DNA of 25,629 nucleotides from Smittium mucronatum (GCA_001953115.1 LSSL01000704.1:1-25629); one strand, 5' to 3'. Positions 1 through 9,562 are shown, counted from the stretch's first letter. Notes: generated by a model from the sequence alone, not told the origin. A program made the numbers and translations.

Positions 1-241
1 TCATCCAATGAAGTTCGGTTGGAACTAGTTGGAAAACTCCTTGGGGGGGAGTCTAAAAAAACTTTAAGTCAGTTTCGTGCTGGCGCAGCCGGACAGAATA
101 TAGAGTTGGAAACAGCGAAATTCTATCGACGGCATTCGTGTAGCTAGATCAACTATACTGGAAGGTATAAGTGAATCATCTGCCTCTTTGAACCAATTCC
201 TAGTGCGTAATGAGCGGCTAGAGCGACAAATGGGAGTGTGA
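1..241 (+). pseudogene. Unrecognised protein fragment, frameshifted, 5' end outside window
   Basis: I do not recognise this product. The block is clearly richer in G+C than what follows. Frame 1 is open from base 1 to a TAG at 145-147 (48 codons, entering from outside the window). Frame 2 is open from 104 to a TGA at 239-241. The two frames overlap at 104-147, and the amino-acid style stays protein-like across the switch: charged and Gln/Leu-rich, for example GAAGQNIELETAKFYRR before it and SASLNQFLVRNERLERQMGV at the very end. This suggests one former coding sequence broken by a single frameshift and ending at 241. No membrane segment, metal-binding motif or catalytic motif is visible. Base composition collapses to AT-rich right after the stop. 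It could be the C-terminus of a host gene or of a transposon protein. The coding nature is inference; the product is unknown. Confidence 0.45.
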
Positions 242-318
242 TGGAATTTATTTATTATATTTGCTTTTTTATTATTTCTATTTTATTTTTTTCTACATTT
301 AAATATTATATAAAATAA

Positions 319-588
319 TTCTATAAAGAAAAACTCGGTTGGGAAGCAATATTTTATTCAGCTGAGAGAGCCCTAGATATAGCTTCTGGTATCAAATTTC
401 CAAACTCGAAAAATAGATCGATAAATGAAGAAAAATATATTAATTACCGTTTTCTTAATTTTCATCAAAATAACATTGCTAATTTACGAATTTTAGAATC
501 TCAATCATCGATCTTCCTGGCTTATAAAACATTATATATAATATTTGATTATTCAAACGCCTCTTACCCAGGTTGGAATTTTTTTTAA
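319..588 (+). pseudogene. Unrecognised open stretch of 89 codons without ATG start
   Basis: The frame is open from just after a TAA at 316-318 to a TAA at 586-588, with no ATG near its beginning. Such a run without stops is long for sequence this AT-rich, and the composition is protein-like at the start (LGWEAIFYSAERALDIASG) and rich in Asn, Ile and Phe later. No family motif is recognisable. It lies 78 bases after the unrecognised fragment at 1-241 and in the same frame as that fragment's first half, so the two could belong together. It could equally be an upstream ORF1-like part of the LINE relic that follows on the same strand, or chance. I see no knuckle motif that would favour ORF1. Confidence 0.22.
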
Positions 589-2359
589 ATAAATAAAAAG
601 CATAAGAGTTTTAATATACTGTTAGGGGATCTTCATTCAGAAATCCCATCCAGTAAAATCGGATATTTATTTTATTGTTTTAAAGCATGCTAATAGATTT
701 TAAACAGAGGGAAAAAATCTTAAAAAAGCTCAGGGTCAAATATTTTGGAACAAAATATTTATATTTTCAACTAATAGAACCTTTATATATTATTATTTCA
801 TCTAAAATAAAAAAAATCATATGCAAAGAAAATAGAATATTTTATCTTAGAATATAAAAATAAATCGAAATTAATCTTAGGTCTATAGAAAACACAATTG
901 GACTTTTTAGTTAAGTCAAAGATATCTCACAAGCTATTTATACATATCAAAAAGAGAATGAAGATATATATTATCACTTTTGAAATATCTTATTGGGCGC
1001 TAAACTGAGTAATTGAGTAAGGGGGTAAAGAGTCTCCAAATTAATACCTGCCAAAAAGTAAAATGGAAAAAAAAAGTAAAGTCATGCTATCAAAAAAAAC
1101 ATCTGAACTTATTGGCAGCTGTAAGCTTTCCATTTAAATCAGAAATATAACAACTAATCCATTTCAAAGGGTTCAAAAATTACAAAATGACTTTTATGAA
1201 AAGCATTTTATATCAGGTGGGATATTTATCTATATAAAATTAAAAAAATAGATCGGATCAACACAAAAAAACTTAATTGCGCATTATCTCAAAATAAATG
1301 CTTAAAAACGCTCAGTTTATGAAATCTATTAAAGATTATCGTAGATATTTTCAACATTATCCAATGGGTAGAAAAGCGAGGTGATAAGACCTAATAAATG
1401 ATATAATTTTAATCATGTAAATAAAAAACAGAAGTAAAATTGCAAAAATAATGTCAAATATGGTAACTAAATAGAGATAAGAAGATAATTATGGGCTCAA
1501 AAAATGTTTAGCGTATGATAAAACGCTTCAATATAAATAGGAAAAATTATTCATAGATGAAAGTAATCCTGTTTGGCTCGAAATTTTGAGGGGTTGCAAA
1601 GTAGATCCAGATTACACCTCTGAATTCGCGCCCAAAATGAATAATTCTTTTATAAAGGCATAAAATGATAATAGGATAAGAAAAAAACTACTTATTTGAG
1701 ATAATACTGAGAATTTGAAAGGCAAGTTATAAACTGCAGTAAAAATCATAAAATATTAAAAAAAGGATTAAATTCTAATAAAAAAAAAATTAAACAGAAA
1801 AATTAAACTTATGGGCGTGAAATTTGGCCGTCGAAAAATCGATATCTAGCATAGACATAAATAAAATAAAATAATCTATCGGAGCAAAAATACTCGAGGA
1901 AAGATTAAAATAACAAAAATATGTATCTAAATAGCTATGTATAATAAGTTATTACCTAATGGTTGAACCTAAATTTCATGACTCTAAATATCAGGGAGTT
2001 TAGCAACGAACCGGAAGAATTTTATTTGATCCGAAATAAATATAGACCAACTTTCTTTGCATTAAAAGGAAAAAAATTGGCTACAAATCAAATAGTGTCA
2101 CTTCACCGATTAAAAATTAATCGAGTCTAAATTTAATATAAAAATGACTGAAGAGGACTAGAAATAGGAATCAATGACAAAATCTGGTTAATTATTACCG
2201 AGCTGACAAATTAATCAATTTGGATGGCAGCTAAGAATACAGGTGATAATATTTATGCTTAAATGTTCTAACTATTCATTCTTATAATACATGATCCCCA
2301 AAAATTCAAAAAAAAGAAAAAATCCCTTAATTAAATTTCAAAATTAATGCGAAAATTCA
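589..2359. other. AT-rich stretch, no supportable gene
   Basis: Both strands are full of stops in every frame, with many A runs. A few short protein-like patches occur (for example around 1560-1660 on the + strand), but none carries a motif I can name. Because a LINE endonuclease begins immediately downstream on the + strand, part of this stretch may be the eroded 5' half of that element. That is positional inference only. Confidence 0.4.
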
Positions 2360-2362
2360 GAA

Positions 2363-2620
2363 ATGAAAATAAAAAAAATCCCAAATTATTTCTTAGTTGA
2401 CTTCAACATAAATAAAAATGAGGAAATTATATTCTCTATAATAATATATTTTTGCTTGAACAGAGCCCAAATAAAAAATTCAAAAGCATGGCAAATGAAT
2501 TTAGCTATTATTGGAGGTATGTCAGACCATATTATTTGCAGTGGATTTGAAATCTAACCAATAACACCTAAGTTTATTTAAACAGTAGATATATCGGACC
2601 ATTTTCCAGTAGTAGCAGAT
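2363..2620 (+). pseudogene. LINE endonuclease (APE-type) fragment
   Basis: In intact LINEs this endonuclease nicks the target DNA to prime reverse transcription. One frame carries IPNYFLVDFNINKNE near its start, which matches the family core 'ilvGDFN', with the Gly replaced by Val and the catalytic-region Asp and Asn kept (Asp codon 2399-2401). The same frame, after TAA stops at 2555-2557 and 2579-2581, gives SDHFPVVAD at 2594-2620. That is the terminal SDH(x)P motif holding the catalytic Asp-His pair. A second SDH at 2522-2530 lies between them. The spacing from DFN to the last SDH (about 65 residues) is shorter than in complete enzymes, so deletions are likely. The N-terminal half is not recognisable. 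The match rests on motifs read by eye. Confidence 0.62.
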
Positions 2621-3459
2621 TACTAATCAGTAAATATCAATAGAAAAAACAGAAAAAAAATAACTCATACATAAATCATACATAATCAAAAAAATAACAC
2701 CGACCTTTGTAAGCAGTAAATTTTTTTAAGTATTGATAAAAAAGGAATTTCAGGGCTCTAAAATAACCAAAAATATTATCAATACCAGATGAAAGACAGT
2801 TGAGGATATCAATATAATTAAAGATGAACCTATAAAAAAAATCATTTATATCCGAAATCTCCGAGAGTTCGGTTTTGAAAATAAAATTAGAATTCAGAAA
2901 AATAATAAAGTGAAGAGAAAAATTAGCGCTATTCAGATTTTAAGGACGAATTCATAAAATAAATCAGAAAATATAGGAAAAGCAAAGGAAGAAAAAAAAA
3001 ATCCCAGGATGCAAGTATTTTATAAACAATAAAACAAAAGGGCTTTTAGAATAGTTAATGTCCTAAACATAGAGTCCTGAAGGATTTTATATTCATTAGC
3101 CAATATTTAGTTCCAAAAATGATCTGAAGCACAAAAATATAAAAAATCAAAAAAATTTATCTCCACATTCCCAAAAATTAACCGTGGATAAAAAGTGAAA
3201 TAGAAAAAACAATGAAAAATTTAATAGCATGAAGCTTAAAACTAGAAAATAATTTCCTGAATTAAATACTCAATTGATGCGGGAAAAAATAACGCAAGAA
3301 TTAAAGATCAATCCAAATAATAAAGTTCCAGAGAAAATAAAGAATGAGTTATGTTAAATCATACAAGAATAATATCCTTATACTCCTTTGGCTACTATAC
3401 TAAAAATAAAATGAGAGAAGTGTGAAACGGTGAAATGACTCCAAAATTATTTAAAAAAA

Positions 3460-4024
3460 AGCTTATTTATTCCGATAAAAATAGACTTTAGAGACCCTAA
3501 AGGCTAATGAGAAATATCTCCAATTAAAAAAAAAGTCAGAGATATTATGCAAAATAGCAGTTATAAGAATGAATAAAAAATATAAAGCAAATAAATTCTA
3601 ACAAAGGAGGAGTCGTAATTTAGGTACTGAGAGTAATTTGTTTCCAAAAAAACATTATTTTATGAATTTACACACTGCAGATGAATTTTCGCTATGAAAA
3701 CATGGATTTCATTCATATATTTATCTAAAGCACATAATAGGTCAGCAACCAGGTTTTATTTTATAAAACAAGACACTCTGGAATAGAGGTAAAGCTGAAA
3801 ACAGAAATTTCAACAATATAAGAATTGACTAAAATAAAAGTGAAAATCGGAATGACCGAATCATAAGTTGTGGAGTATAACTGCATGGTCAGAAAAAGAT
3901 TTCCAGCTTCTAAAATTTTGTTTTAAATTTATATCAATGATCTATTAGTTGTTAAAAAAAGATTAAATATTCTCGAAATTTCAAACCCCCCCCCCCTATT
4001 TTTTCTCTATTATTTCCGATGAAA
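3460..4024 (+). pseudogene. LINE reverse transcriptase fragment, multiply frameshifted
   Basis: The element's RT would copy its RNA at the nicked target. In frame 1, bases 3469-3525 read IPIKIDFRDPKG, two stops, then EISPI. This resembles the finger motif in which a basic/Pro stretch is followed by 'yRPIsL'. In frame 3, bases 3885-3944 read MVRKRFPASKILF, a stop, then IYINDL. This matches the conserved string GVxQGxPLSPxLFNIYINDL at about two thirds of positions and is the strongest evidence here. A few codons downstream lies LLF at 4007-4015, followed by bases that read as an eroded ADD box only after a frameshift. A C11 run (3986-3996) sits between these motifs. Catalytic competence is clearly lost. 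Confidence 0.7.
3986..3996 (+). repeat. C11 homopolymer
   Basis: Eleven consecutive C in otherwise AT-rich sequence, located inside the decayed LINE reverse transcriptase between the INDL motif and the expected ADD box. Confidence 0.95.
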
Positions 4025-4315
4025 ATTAATAATAATAAAAATTTCTAAATAACAACTGATAGGATTTTGGGAAATGAAAATATAGTCATGGATATTGCAA
4101 ATGGGAGCAAAGAAATGAAAATATTTATTTATCTTTATTAAAAATAAAAATTTAATTTGTATCAAAATGATTTTGCGTAGGGTATTCTAGAATAAAAAAA
4201 TATGGATATATAGGTTTAATTTTAATAGACACTGAGATAAAAAATCAGCCCTACAATCAATTTAAAAAAATAAAATTTCTTAACTCAAAACATTATTTAC
4301 TTAATTTGAGCTTAA

Positions 4316-4452
4316 ATTCATGAAGCATTTAGGATGACGATTTTTCTTTCAGAAATAATTCCTATTTTAATCCGTGGAAACGATACTTTTGGGATATCAG
4401 TTGAAATTAAATCAAAACTAGGAACTACCGTAGAAAAATTAATGATATTGAC
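4316..4452 (+). pseudogene. Reading frame cut by the gypsy insertion; possible LINE RT thumb region
   Basis: The frame opens after a TAA at 4313-4315, has an ATG at 4334, and runs into the 5' LTR at 4453. Leaving out the gypsy element and one copy of its target duplication, the same frame continues from 9903 to a TAA at 9964-9966 (21 further codons). The residues V..L.I on the left and D..L spanning the junction follow the spacing of the V..LG..LD..L motif downstream of the ADD box in LINE reverse transcriptases. That makes this the plausible 3' part of the LINE relic. The match is weak (five positions), and frame continuity over 21 codons could be chance. Confidence 0.35.
4448..4452 (+). repeat. 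Target-site duplication TTGAC, left copy
   Basis: Five bases directly before the 5' LTR, identical to the five bases directly after the 3' LTR (9898-9902). Five base pairs is the usual duplication length for Ty3/gypsy integrases. Confidence 0.93.
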
Positions 4453-4654
4453 TGTAATGACCCAATCATTATTGATTGCTCAAATTACCCTTGATTTCAC
4501 GTTTAAATTTAATTTACTATTTTACCAATTTTCTAATACCTTTATAACCAGCTTGAATTCCCACTTTTGGAAATGCAAGCTTTTCAACTAGTTTGATATT
4601 TTAATACCTTGAAATATACTTATTCTAAAACCAAACTTTTTCCGAGTCCTTACA
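4453..4654 (+). repeat. 5' LTR of Ty3/gypsy element (202 bp)
   Basis: Starts TGTAATGACCC and ends CCTTACA, giving the 5-bp inverted termini TGTAA/TTACA. The whole length aligns without gaps to 9696-9897, with 21 mismatches. The LTR should hold the element's promoter and poly-A site, but I can point to no convincing TATA box, and U3/R/U5 borders are not assignable. Confidence 0.96.
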
Positions 4655-4787
4655 ATTTAAAAAGCTTCTTTATTCTTTACTTTTATTCTTTCTTTCACAT
4701 TTAATTAGCCTGCTCCCTAAACACCTCGAATCATTCTTGATAAAACCTTTTATAACCAATTCAAATTATAAACTATCTTATGAAACC
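4655..4787 (+). other. Leader between 5' LTR and gag
   Basis: A 133-bp pyrimidine-leaning leader. The bases directly after the LTR (ATTTAAAAAGC) do not start with TGG, so no ordinary tRNA primer-binding site is visible. The element may use another priming mode, or the site may have mutated. The gag ATG at 4788 follows the context GAAACC, with A at -3, which suits eukaryotic initiation. Confidence 0.6.
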
Positions 4788-5741
4788 ATGTCTCGAGAAA
4801 ATCCTAAGCGAACACCTACACCCAGACCTTTCTACTCCACAGCCGGAACCTCCAAACCAACCATGACCCCTGTCTACCAAGAACCCGCAACTGAATCTGG
4901 AACTACACCTGTAAATGAACCCCGGTCTGAACCTGTACCGAACACTCAGCAAACCCCTCTAGTAGTGGCAACATCAACTTTAATCCCTGAATCAACCTTG
5001 AAGCTACCGGATGCAGTCCGATTCGATGGCAGCCCCACCATTTGCCAAGTCTTTATGTCTAGCATGAGCTTGTACTTTTGAGCTCGTCCAGAAGTATTCA
5101 ACGAAGATCGCAACCGAATAGTATATATCGGTACTCATCTTACTGGAACTGCATCCGTATGATTTGGATATCTTATTATGTCGAATTCAGCCTGTCTTAC
5201 CTTCTTTGAGCTATTCGAAGAAGAGTTTTCAAGGAACTTTTCCGACCCAAGCGCCGGAATTAGAGCTAGGCGACTGCTAAGAAAATTAACCCAAGTCCCA
5301 AGATCTGTCTCAAAATATGCAGCCGAATTCAGATCAATTGCCAGAGACTGCGGGTTTGACCAGCTTGCCCTTGTAGTCCAATTTATCCGCGGACTTGACG
5401 ACAAAGCCATGAAATTCATGATCATGGTAGACTTAACTAATGACTTGGAAGGAAACTTCGCGATTTCCATTCTTATCGACAACAGAATAACCAGTAGATC
5501 CATCTTCCACCAAGAAAACTCCAGCAATTTTCCCCGCCAACCCCCGAGAAGCTACCCAGCTAATTCTTACGTCCCAACTGCCGCTCAGACGGGAACTGGT
5601 AAATCAGAAAGCATACCTATGGAAATAGATGCAATCACATCTAAGTTCAGAGCGCCTCTCACCCACCAGGAAAAAAAAAGACGCCGCGAACTCGGATTGT
5701 GTCTTTATTGCGGTAGACCCGGCCACCTTTCTGAAAACTGC
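4788..5741 (+). other. Gag region with CCHC zinc knuckle
   Basis: Gag forms the particle shell and packages element RNA. A Pro/Thr-rich N-terminus (about 60 residues) leads into a retrotransposon-gag domain marked by KLPDAVRFDG, FFELFEEEFSRNF, and an arginine-rich helix followed by YAAEFRSIARDCGF. Stops at 5079 and 5160 fall where the family usually has aromatic residues, in one case probably Trp. Towards the C-terminus, RRELGLCLYCGRPGHLSENC holds an intact C-x2-C-x4-H-x4-C nucleic-acid-binding knuckle at 5700-5741. From 5178 onward the frame is open for over 900 bases, the longest intact part of the element. Confidence 0.9.
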
Positions 5742-5879
5742 CCCCTTAAGTCTATATCTAATAAAAGTCAAATCCCAGTAGATAGTCGGAAACTACTACT
5801 GGGATATAACTTTATTAATAAGTTGCATTATAGTAGCGTTTCTATTAACAAGTTTTTGTTTTCAATAAAGATATTTTCT

Positions 5880-6200
5880 AAAATTTCTAATCTTTTTGTT
5901 GAAACTTTATGTCTTATTTATTCTGGAGCTTCTGATAGTTTCATCGATTACAATCTTATTAAATTCCTTAACCTTACTCCCAAAAAACTAGAGCATAAAA
6001 TTAACGTCGAGGCAATCGACGAAAAAACTAACCTTGGCCCCCCTATAAGCGAGCTCTACCCGGATGCATGTTTTCTCTTTGGCAACTCACACTCCGAAAA
6101 ACTGACCATGTAACCAATTAATTCGCCAAACATTTCTGTTTTTCTTGGTCTTCCCTGGCTCAAACTCCATAGCTTAAATGTACACCGGAACAAAAATTAA
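5880..6200 (+). other. Aspartic protease domain, catalytic Asp lost
   Basis: The retroviral-type protease would cut the polyprotein. The motif normally read as (L/I)-D-S-G-A appears here as LIYSGASDSFID, so codon 5919-5921 is TAT (Tyr) in place of the catalytic Asp. Downstream, VFLGLPWLKLHS (about 6138-6173) matches the C-terminal 'ilGmpWL..h' motif of gypsy proteases. Stops at 6111 and 6198 fall within or just after the domain. The Asp-to-Tyr change alone should abolish activity. Confidence 0.85.
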
Positions 6201-6580
6201 ACTCAATTTGAATCAAATTTCTGCAAAATAAACTGCGTGAAAACAACACGTGAGATCCACACAATTTTTGACTCTCCAGAAGACTATGAAAGCGATTCGG
6301 AGGACAACTCAAATTCACCAGAAAGCCTAGAATCTGATCCCGAAGAAATTTTTGATACCATCCCGGAAACCTCTAGTCCACATCCTGAAGACAATGCTCC
6401 ACAAATGCCTACAATTCCAAATATCGATGTACTTGAAGATCAGGATATTATACCCTAGTCACTGCCAAATGCTCCGCCTCAAAATCAAAAATCTAAGAAC
6501 GATAAACCCCCACCTATCCTAAAATCTTATGAGGATAAAGATCCAATCTCTACGGCCAAAATACCAAACTAATACATTCG
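6201..6580 (+). other. Acidic linker between protease and reverse transcriptase
   Basis: A Glu/Asp/Pro/Ser-rich, low-complexity segment (for example DSPEDYESDSEDNSNSPESL) without a known fold. Variable acidic linkers are usual between protease and RT in gypsy elements. Stops occur at 6456 and 6570. Confidence 0.7.
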
Positions 6581-6599
6581 TTTATCTTCAGTATTCAGT

Positions 6600-7340
6600 A
6601 AAAAAATGGCCAATATACTCCCCGACCATCGAAAATAAGATTGCCCGATAGATCTAAAGCAAGATTGAACACCATATTGGGGACCTATATACTCCTTTTC
6701 TGAAACAGAACTCAGATCTCTGAAAACTTACATTGATGGAAATATTGCTAATGGTTTCATAAAACCGTCTAAGTCCCCTTCTTTTGCGTCAATAATGTTA
6801 GTTAAAAAAAAGGACGGTGATCTAAGACTGTGTGTGGATTATAGGAAGCTCAATGAGCAGATTATAAATAATCGTCACCCACTCCCAAGGATAGATGAGT
6901 CCTTCGACCGCCTTCAATCCGTCAAATTCTTTACAAAATTGGAGTTAAGTGGGGCTTATAACTTTGTCAGAACACGGTCTGGAGACGAGTGGAAAACCGC
7001 TTTTCGCTGCCGTTATGGGTGTTTCAAGTGTCAAGTCATGCCTTTTGGACTGACTAACGCTCCAGAAACCTTCCAGCACTTTATCAAAAATGTGCTCAGG
7101 GATGTTCTTGACAACTACGCAATTGCTTATCTGGAAGACATCTTGATCTTCTCCAATTCTCTTGCCGAAAATAAAGAACACGTCCGTTCCATACTCATCA
7201 AACTTATGGAAAATAAAATTTACTGTAAGCTTGAAAAATGTGTATTCCATAAAACCGAAGTTTAATTCCTAGGACACATTATCTCATCCGACGGAATTCG
7301 TTCAGATCCAGCAAAGACAGCAAACCTAACAAATTGGAAG
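6600..7340 (+). other. Reverse transcriptase domain, both motif Asp residues changed to Glu
   Basis: The RT would copy element RNA into cDNA. Visible landmarks are LPDHRK at the start, ELRSLKTYIDGNIANGFIKPSKSP, MLVKKKDGDLRLCVDYRKLN, HPLPRIDE, FFTKLELSGAYNFVR, CRYGCFKCQVMPFGLTNAP, and AYLEDILIFS, ending with FLGHIISSDGI. Motif A normally reads LDLSGAY but here has Glu at codon 6942-6944. The catalytic box normally reads YLDD or YADD but here is YLED, with Glu at 7134-7136. Both changes are conservative Asp-to-Glu replacements at metal-binding positions. TAA stops at 6636 and 7263 and a TGA at 6666 also break it. Family identity is certain. Confidence 0.95.
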
Positions 7341-7479
7341 ACACTGAATAATGTCAAGGAAATCCAAATATGTCTGGTTTTTGTCGATTATTACCGGAAG
7401 TTCATTCCTGACCTGTCCAGAATAGGTATAGCACTTAGTAGCCTACTTAAAAAAGACACCAAATTCAAGTGAAATCATG

Positions 7480-7940
7480 AATCGGAAACATCTTTCAGGA
7501 AAATCATCAAACTGCTTATAACTTCCCCAATAATCATCTAACCAACGCTTGATAAACAGTATACCATCGAAACAGATGCTTCAGACTATGGTATAGTGGA
7601 AATTCTGTCCCAAAAATCATCGGGCAATCAGCTCCACCAGGTATCCTAATTCTCTCGGAAATTTTCACCAGCTGAAATAAACTATGAAATTTATGATAAA
7701 GAAATGTTAGCAATAGTTTCAGTGTTCAAGGAATGGCACCACTATCTCGAGGGCGCATCGGATCAAAAATTTGTATTGAAAGACCATAAAAACTTAGAAA
7801 ACTTTAAATCGGTGAAATCACTCAACCGTAGACACGCGCGCTGGTCGCCATTCTTCGGCTTATTCGACTTTTTAATATTTTACAGACCTGGTTCTCTCTC
7901 CGGGAAACTCAACGTACTATCCAGAAGAACCAAACATCAG
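7480..7940 (+). other. RNase H domain, degenerate
   Basis: RNase H degrades the RNA strand of the hybrid. TIETDASDYGIVEILSQ keeps the first catalytic Asp (codon 7575-7577), YDKEMLAIV keeps the Glu, and LKDHKNLENF keeps the Asp of the usual TDHkNL motif. The last motif, normally a(D)aLSRR, reads LNVLSRR, with Asn at 7911-7913 in place of Asp. Stops at 7539 and 7647 break the first half; from 7650 the frame is open again. RHARWSPFFGLFDFLIFYRPG is the conserved connection to integrase. Confidence 0.92.
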
Positions 7941-8089
7941 CAAGGGAAACCTCTCCCAGATAAAATTCTACCAAACAACCACTTTATCAACGCCATATCT
8001 CGGAGCGAATCTGAACTTATTTACGAGATTCAATCAATTCTTCCAGACGATCCCCATATATCGAAACTTTTCCCAAATAATCCTCAGAT

Positions 8090-9066
8090 TGGTGTATCCA
8101 TGATTAATAAGCACTTTGAATACAAGAACGGTCTTGTATTTTACAAAAACAAAATTTATATACCCGAGAGCATGAAGTTAGAATTGATCCACGATTATCG
8201 CAACTACACTCCTACATGTCATTTTGGCCTCAAGAAGACATTGGGATTGCTAAAAAGGGAATTTTTGTTTCCAAAGATGAAGGATATGACCAAAAAATAC
8301 ATCGAAACAGGTGATACCTACAGTCGAGTCAAAAATAAGCTGCAAAAAAAAACACGGATTACTTATTCCTCTCCCCGTTGCTGAAGTGCCGTGGAAATCA
8401 ATTTCCATGGACTTTATAGTTGAGCTACCCAAATATAATGGGTACACTAACATCATGGTCTTTTTTGACCGATTTACTTAGATGGCCCATTTTATTCCTC
8501 TGCATAAGCTACCAACATCAGAAGAAACAATCCAGGCGTTCCTCAAAAACATCTTTAAACTTTATGGAATGCCTGATGAAATCATATCTGACCGCGGCAC
8601 TCAGTTCACATCACGATTTTGGAAGCGCCTCTTCCAACTGTTGAATGTAAAAATTAGGATGTCATCAAGTTTCCACTCAGAAACCGATGGACAAACGAAG
8701 CGCACTAACCAGAAAATGTAGCAATATTTGCGCAGTTACATCAACTATCAGAAAAGTAACTGTGCCGACTTGCTTCCCATGGCTGAGTTCTCTTAAAACA
8801 ACTCTGAAAACACCTCAACTAAATTTTTACATTTTTTCTCGCTCATGTCATACAATCCCACATTCTCGCCAAACTTCTCATCCTTGACTGAAGTACCTGC
8901 AGCTGAAAACAGGCTTCAAGCTCTTAAAAAAACACTAATTGAACTACAGAAAACCCTGGAAACAGCTAGTACCAACTTCAAAAAGTTTTCAGATAAGCAT
9001 AGGAACCCTTCAATAGACTACATAATCAACGATATAGTCTGGCTCAATTCTAGAAATATTTCCACT
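8090..9066 (+). other. Integrase: zinc-binding and DDE core, catalytic Glu and zinc Cys lost
   Basis: The integrase would insert the cDNA. In the N-terminal HHCC domain both His are present (8190-8192 and 8220-8222), but the two Cys are Gly (8310-8312) and Tyr (8319-8321). After a frameshift in the A9 run at 8344-8352, the core continues in frame 1. MDFIVELP carries the first Asp (8410-8412) and ISDRGTQFTS the second (8590-8592). Exactly 35 residues later, where Glu is required, TDGQTKR has Lys (8698-8700). Stops lie at 8479, 8719 and 8794. The GPF motif region starts near 9069, back in frame 3 after a one-base loss. Confidence 0.93.
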
Positions 9067-9164
9067 TCCGACCTTGTAAGAAGCTCGATTATCGTTTTCC
9101 TGGGCCTTTTAAAATTCTCAAAGTAGTCAACCACGTTTTATACAAACTTGAGTTCCCTTAATCA

Positions 9165-9480
9165 ATGAAAATCCATCCGAAATTCCATGTCTCCCTCCTC
9201 AAACGCTATAATACGAACAATATTCCCCTTATAACAACATATCCCCCTCCGTCTATCGAAATCAATGGAGATCAAGAGTTTATAGTCCCCGAGATTCTAG
9301 ATTCAAAACTTCGGTATGGAAAGCTGTTTTATCTTCTTGACTGGAAGGGATACGCACCTGATGACCGATCATGGGAGCCCGCAGAAAATTTAGACTGCTA
9401 CCAACTGATTTCCGATTTTCATCAAATGTTCCCTGATAAACCACGAATCCCTCTACGAATTCAGTACATCAATTCTACTG
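9165..9480 (+). other. Integrase C-terminus and intact chromodomain
   Basis: HPKFHVSLLKRYN is the conserved motif between the GPY/F module and the chromodomain. The chromodomain (about 9276-9430) reads VPEILDSKLRYGKLFYLLDWKGYAPDDRSWEPAENL when taken in pieces. Its aromatic-cage-like residues (Tyr/Trp in YLLDWKGY and the Trp of SWEP) are in place, and the closing helix LISDFHQMFPDKP is present. In chromoviruses this domain tethers integration to modified histone H3, usually in heterochromatin. It contains no stop or frameshift, unlike most of the rest of pol. Confidence 0.92.
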
Positions 9481-9530
9481 TTTCTCCTTATGTAGCTTAC
9501 CCCCCTCTGGTGGGTCCCCCTGAGCTTGCG

Positions 9531-9562
9531 AAGGAGGGAGGGAGGGGCGGTGGGGAGGGGGG
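9531..9562 (+). other. G-rich purine tract near element 3' end
   Basis: Thirty-two bases made of G and A, broken only by one C and one T, with six runs of three or more G. This could be a relic of the polypurine tract that primes plus-strand DNA synthesis in LTR elements, but those tracts normally touch the 3' LTR and this one ends 133 bp upstream of it. The run pattern also fits a potential G-quadruplex. It is read as Gly/Glu-rich in the gag-pol frame. Confidence 0.5.

Larger units (their letters stand above)
2360..4452 (+). mobile_element. Decayed non-LTR (LINE-type) retrotransposon remnant
   Basis: The domain order on the + strand is that of LINE ORF2: an APE-type endonuclease (about 2363-2620) followed by a reverse transcriptase (about 3460-4024), with a possible thumb-region motif at 4429-4452. 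Visible landmarks are VDFN near 2396-2407, SDHFPV at 2594-2611, a block around 3469-3525 resembling the fingers motif, and a string at 3885-3944 matching the LINE RT signature ending IYINDL. The landmarks fall in different frames and are riddled with stops, so this is an old, dead copy. No poly-A tail, target duplication or 5' end can be placed. The Ty3/gypsy element at 4453 interrupts what may be its 3' part. The clade cannot be decided from these fragments. Confidence 0.72.

Noticed and set aside
4655..4665. Possible self-priming site: AATTTAAA at the LTR/leader border is complementary to TTTAAATT inside the LTR (4502-4509).
   Set aside because: Eight A/T bases match easily by chance here, TTTAAA is its own complement, and the implied transcript start would leave a U3 of only about 50 bp.
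5135..5527. A 130-codon - strand open frame.
   Set aside because: It is antisense to the clear Gag domain on the + strand, a composition shadow. The same applies to 6945-7250 and 8250-8456.
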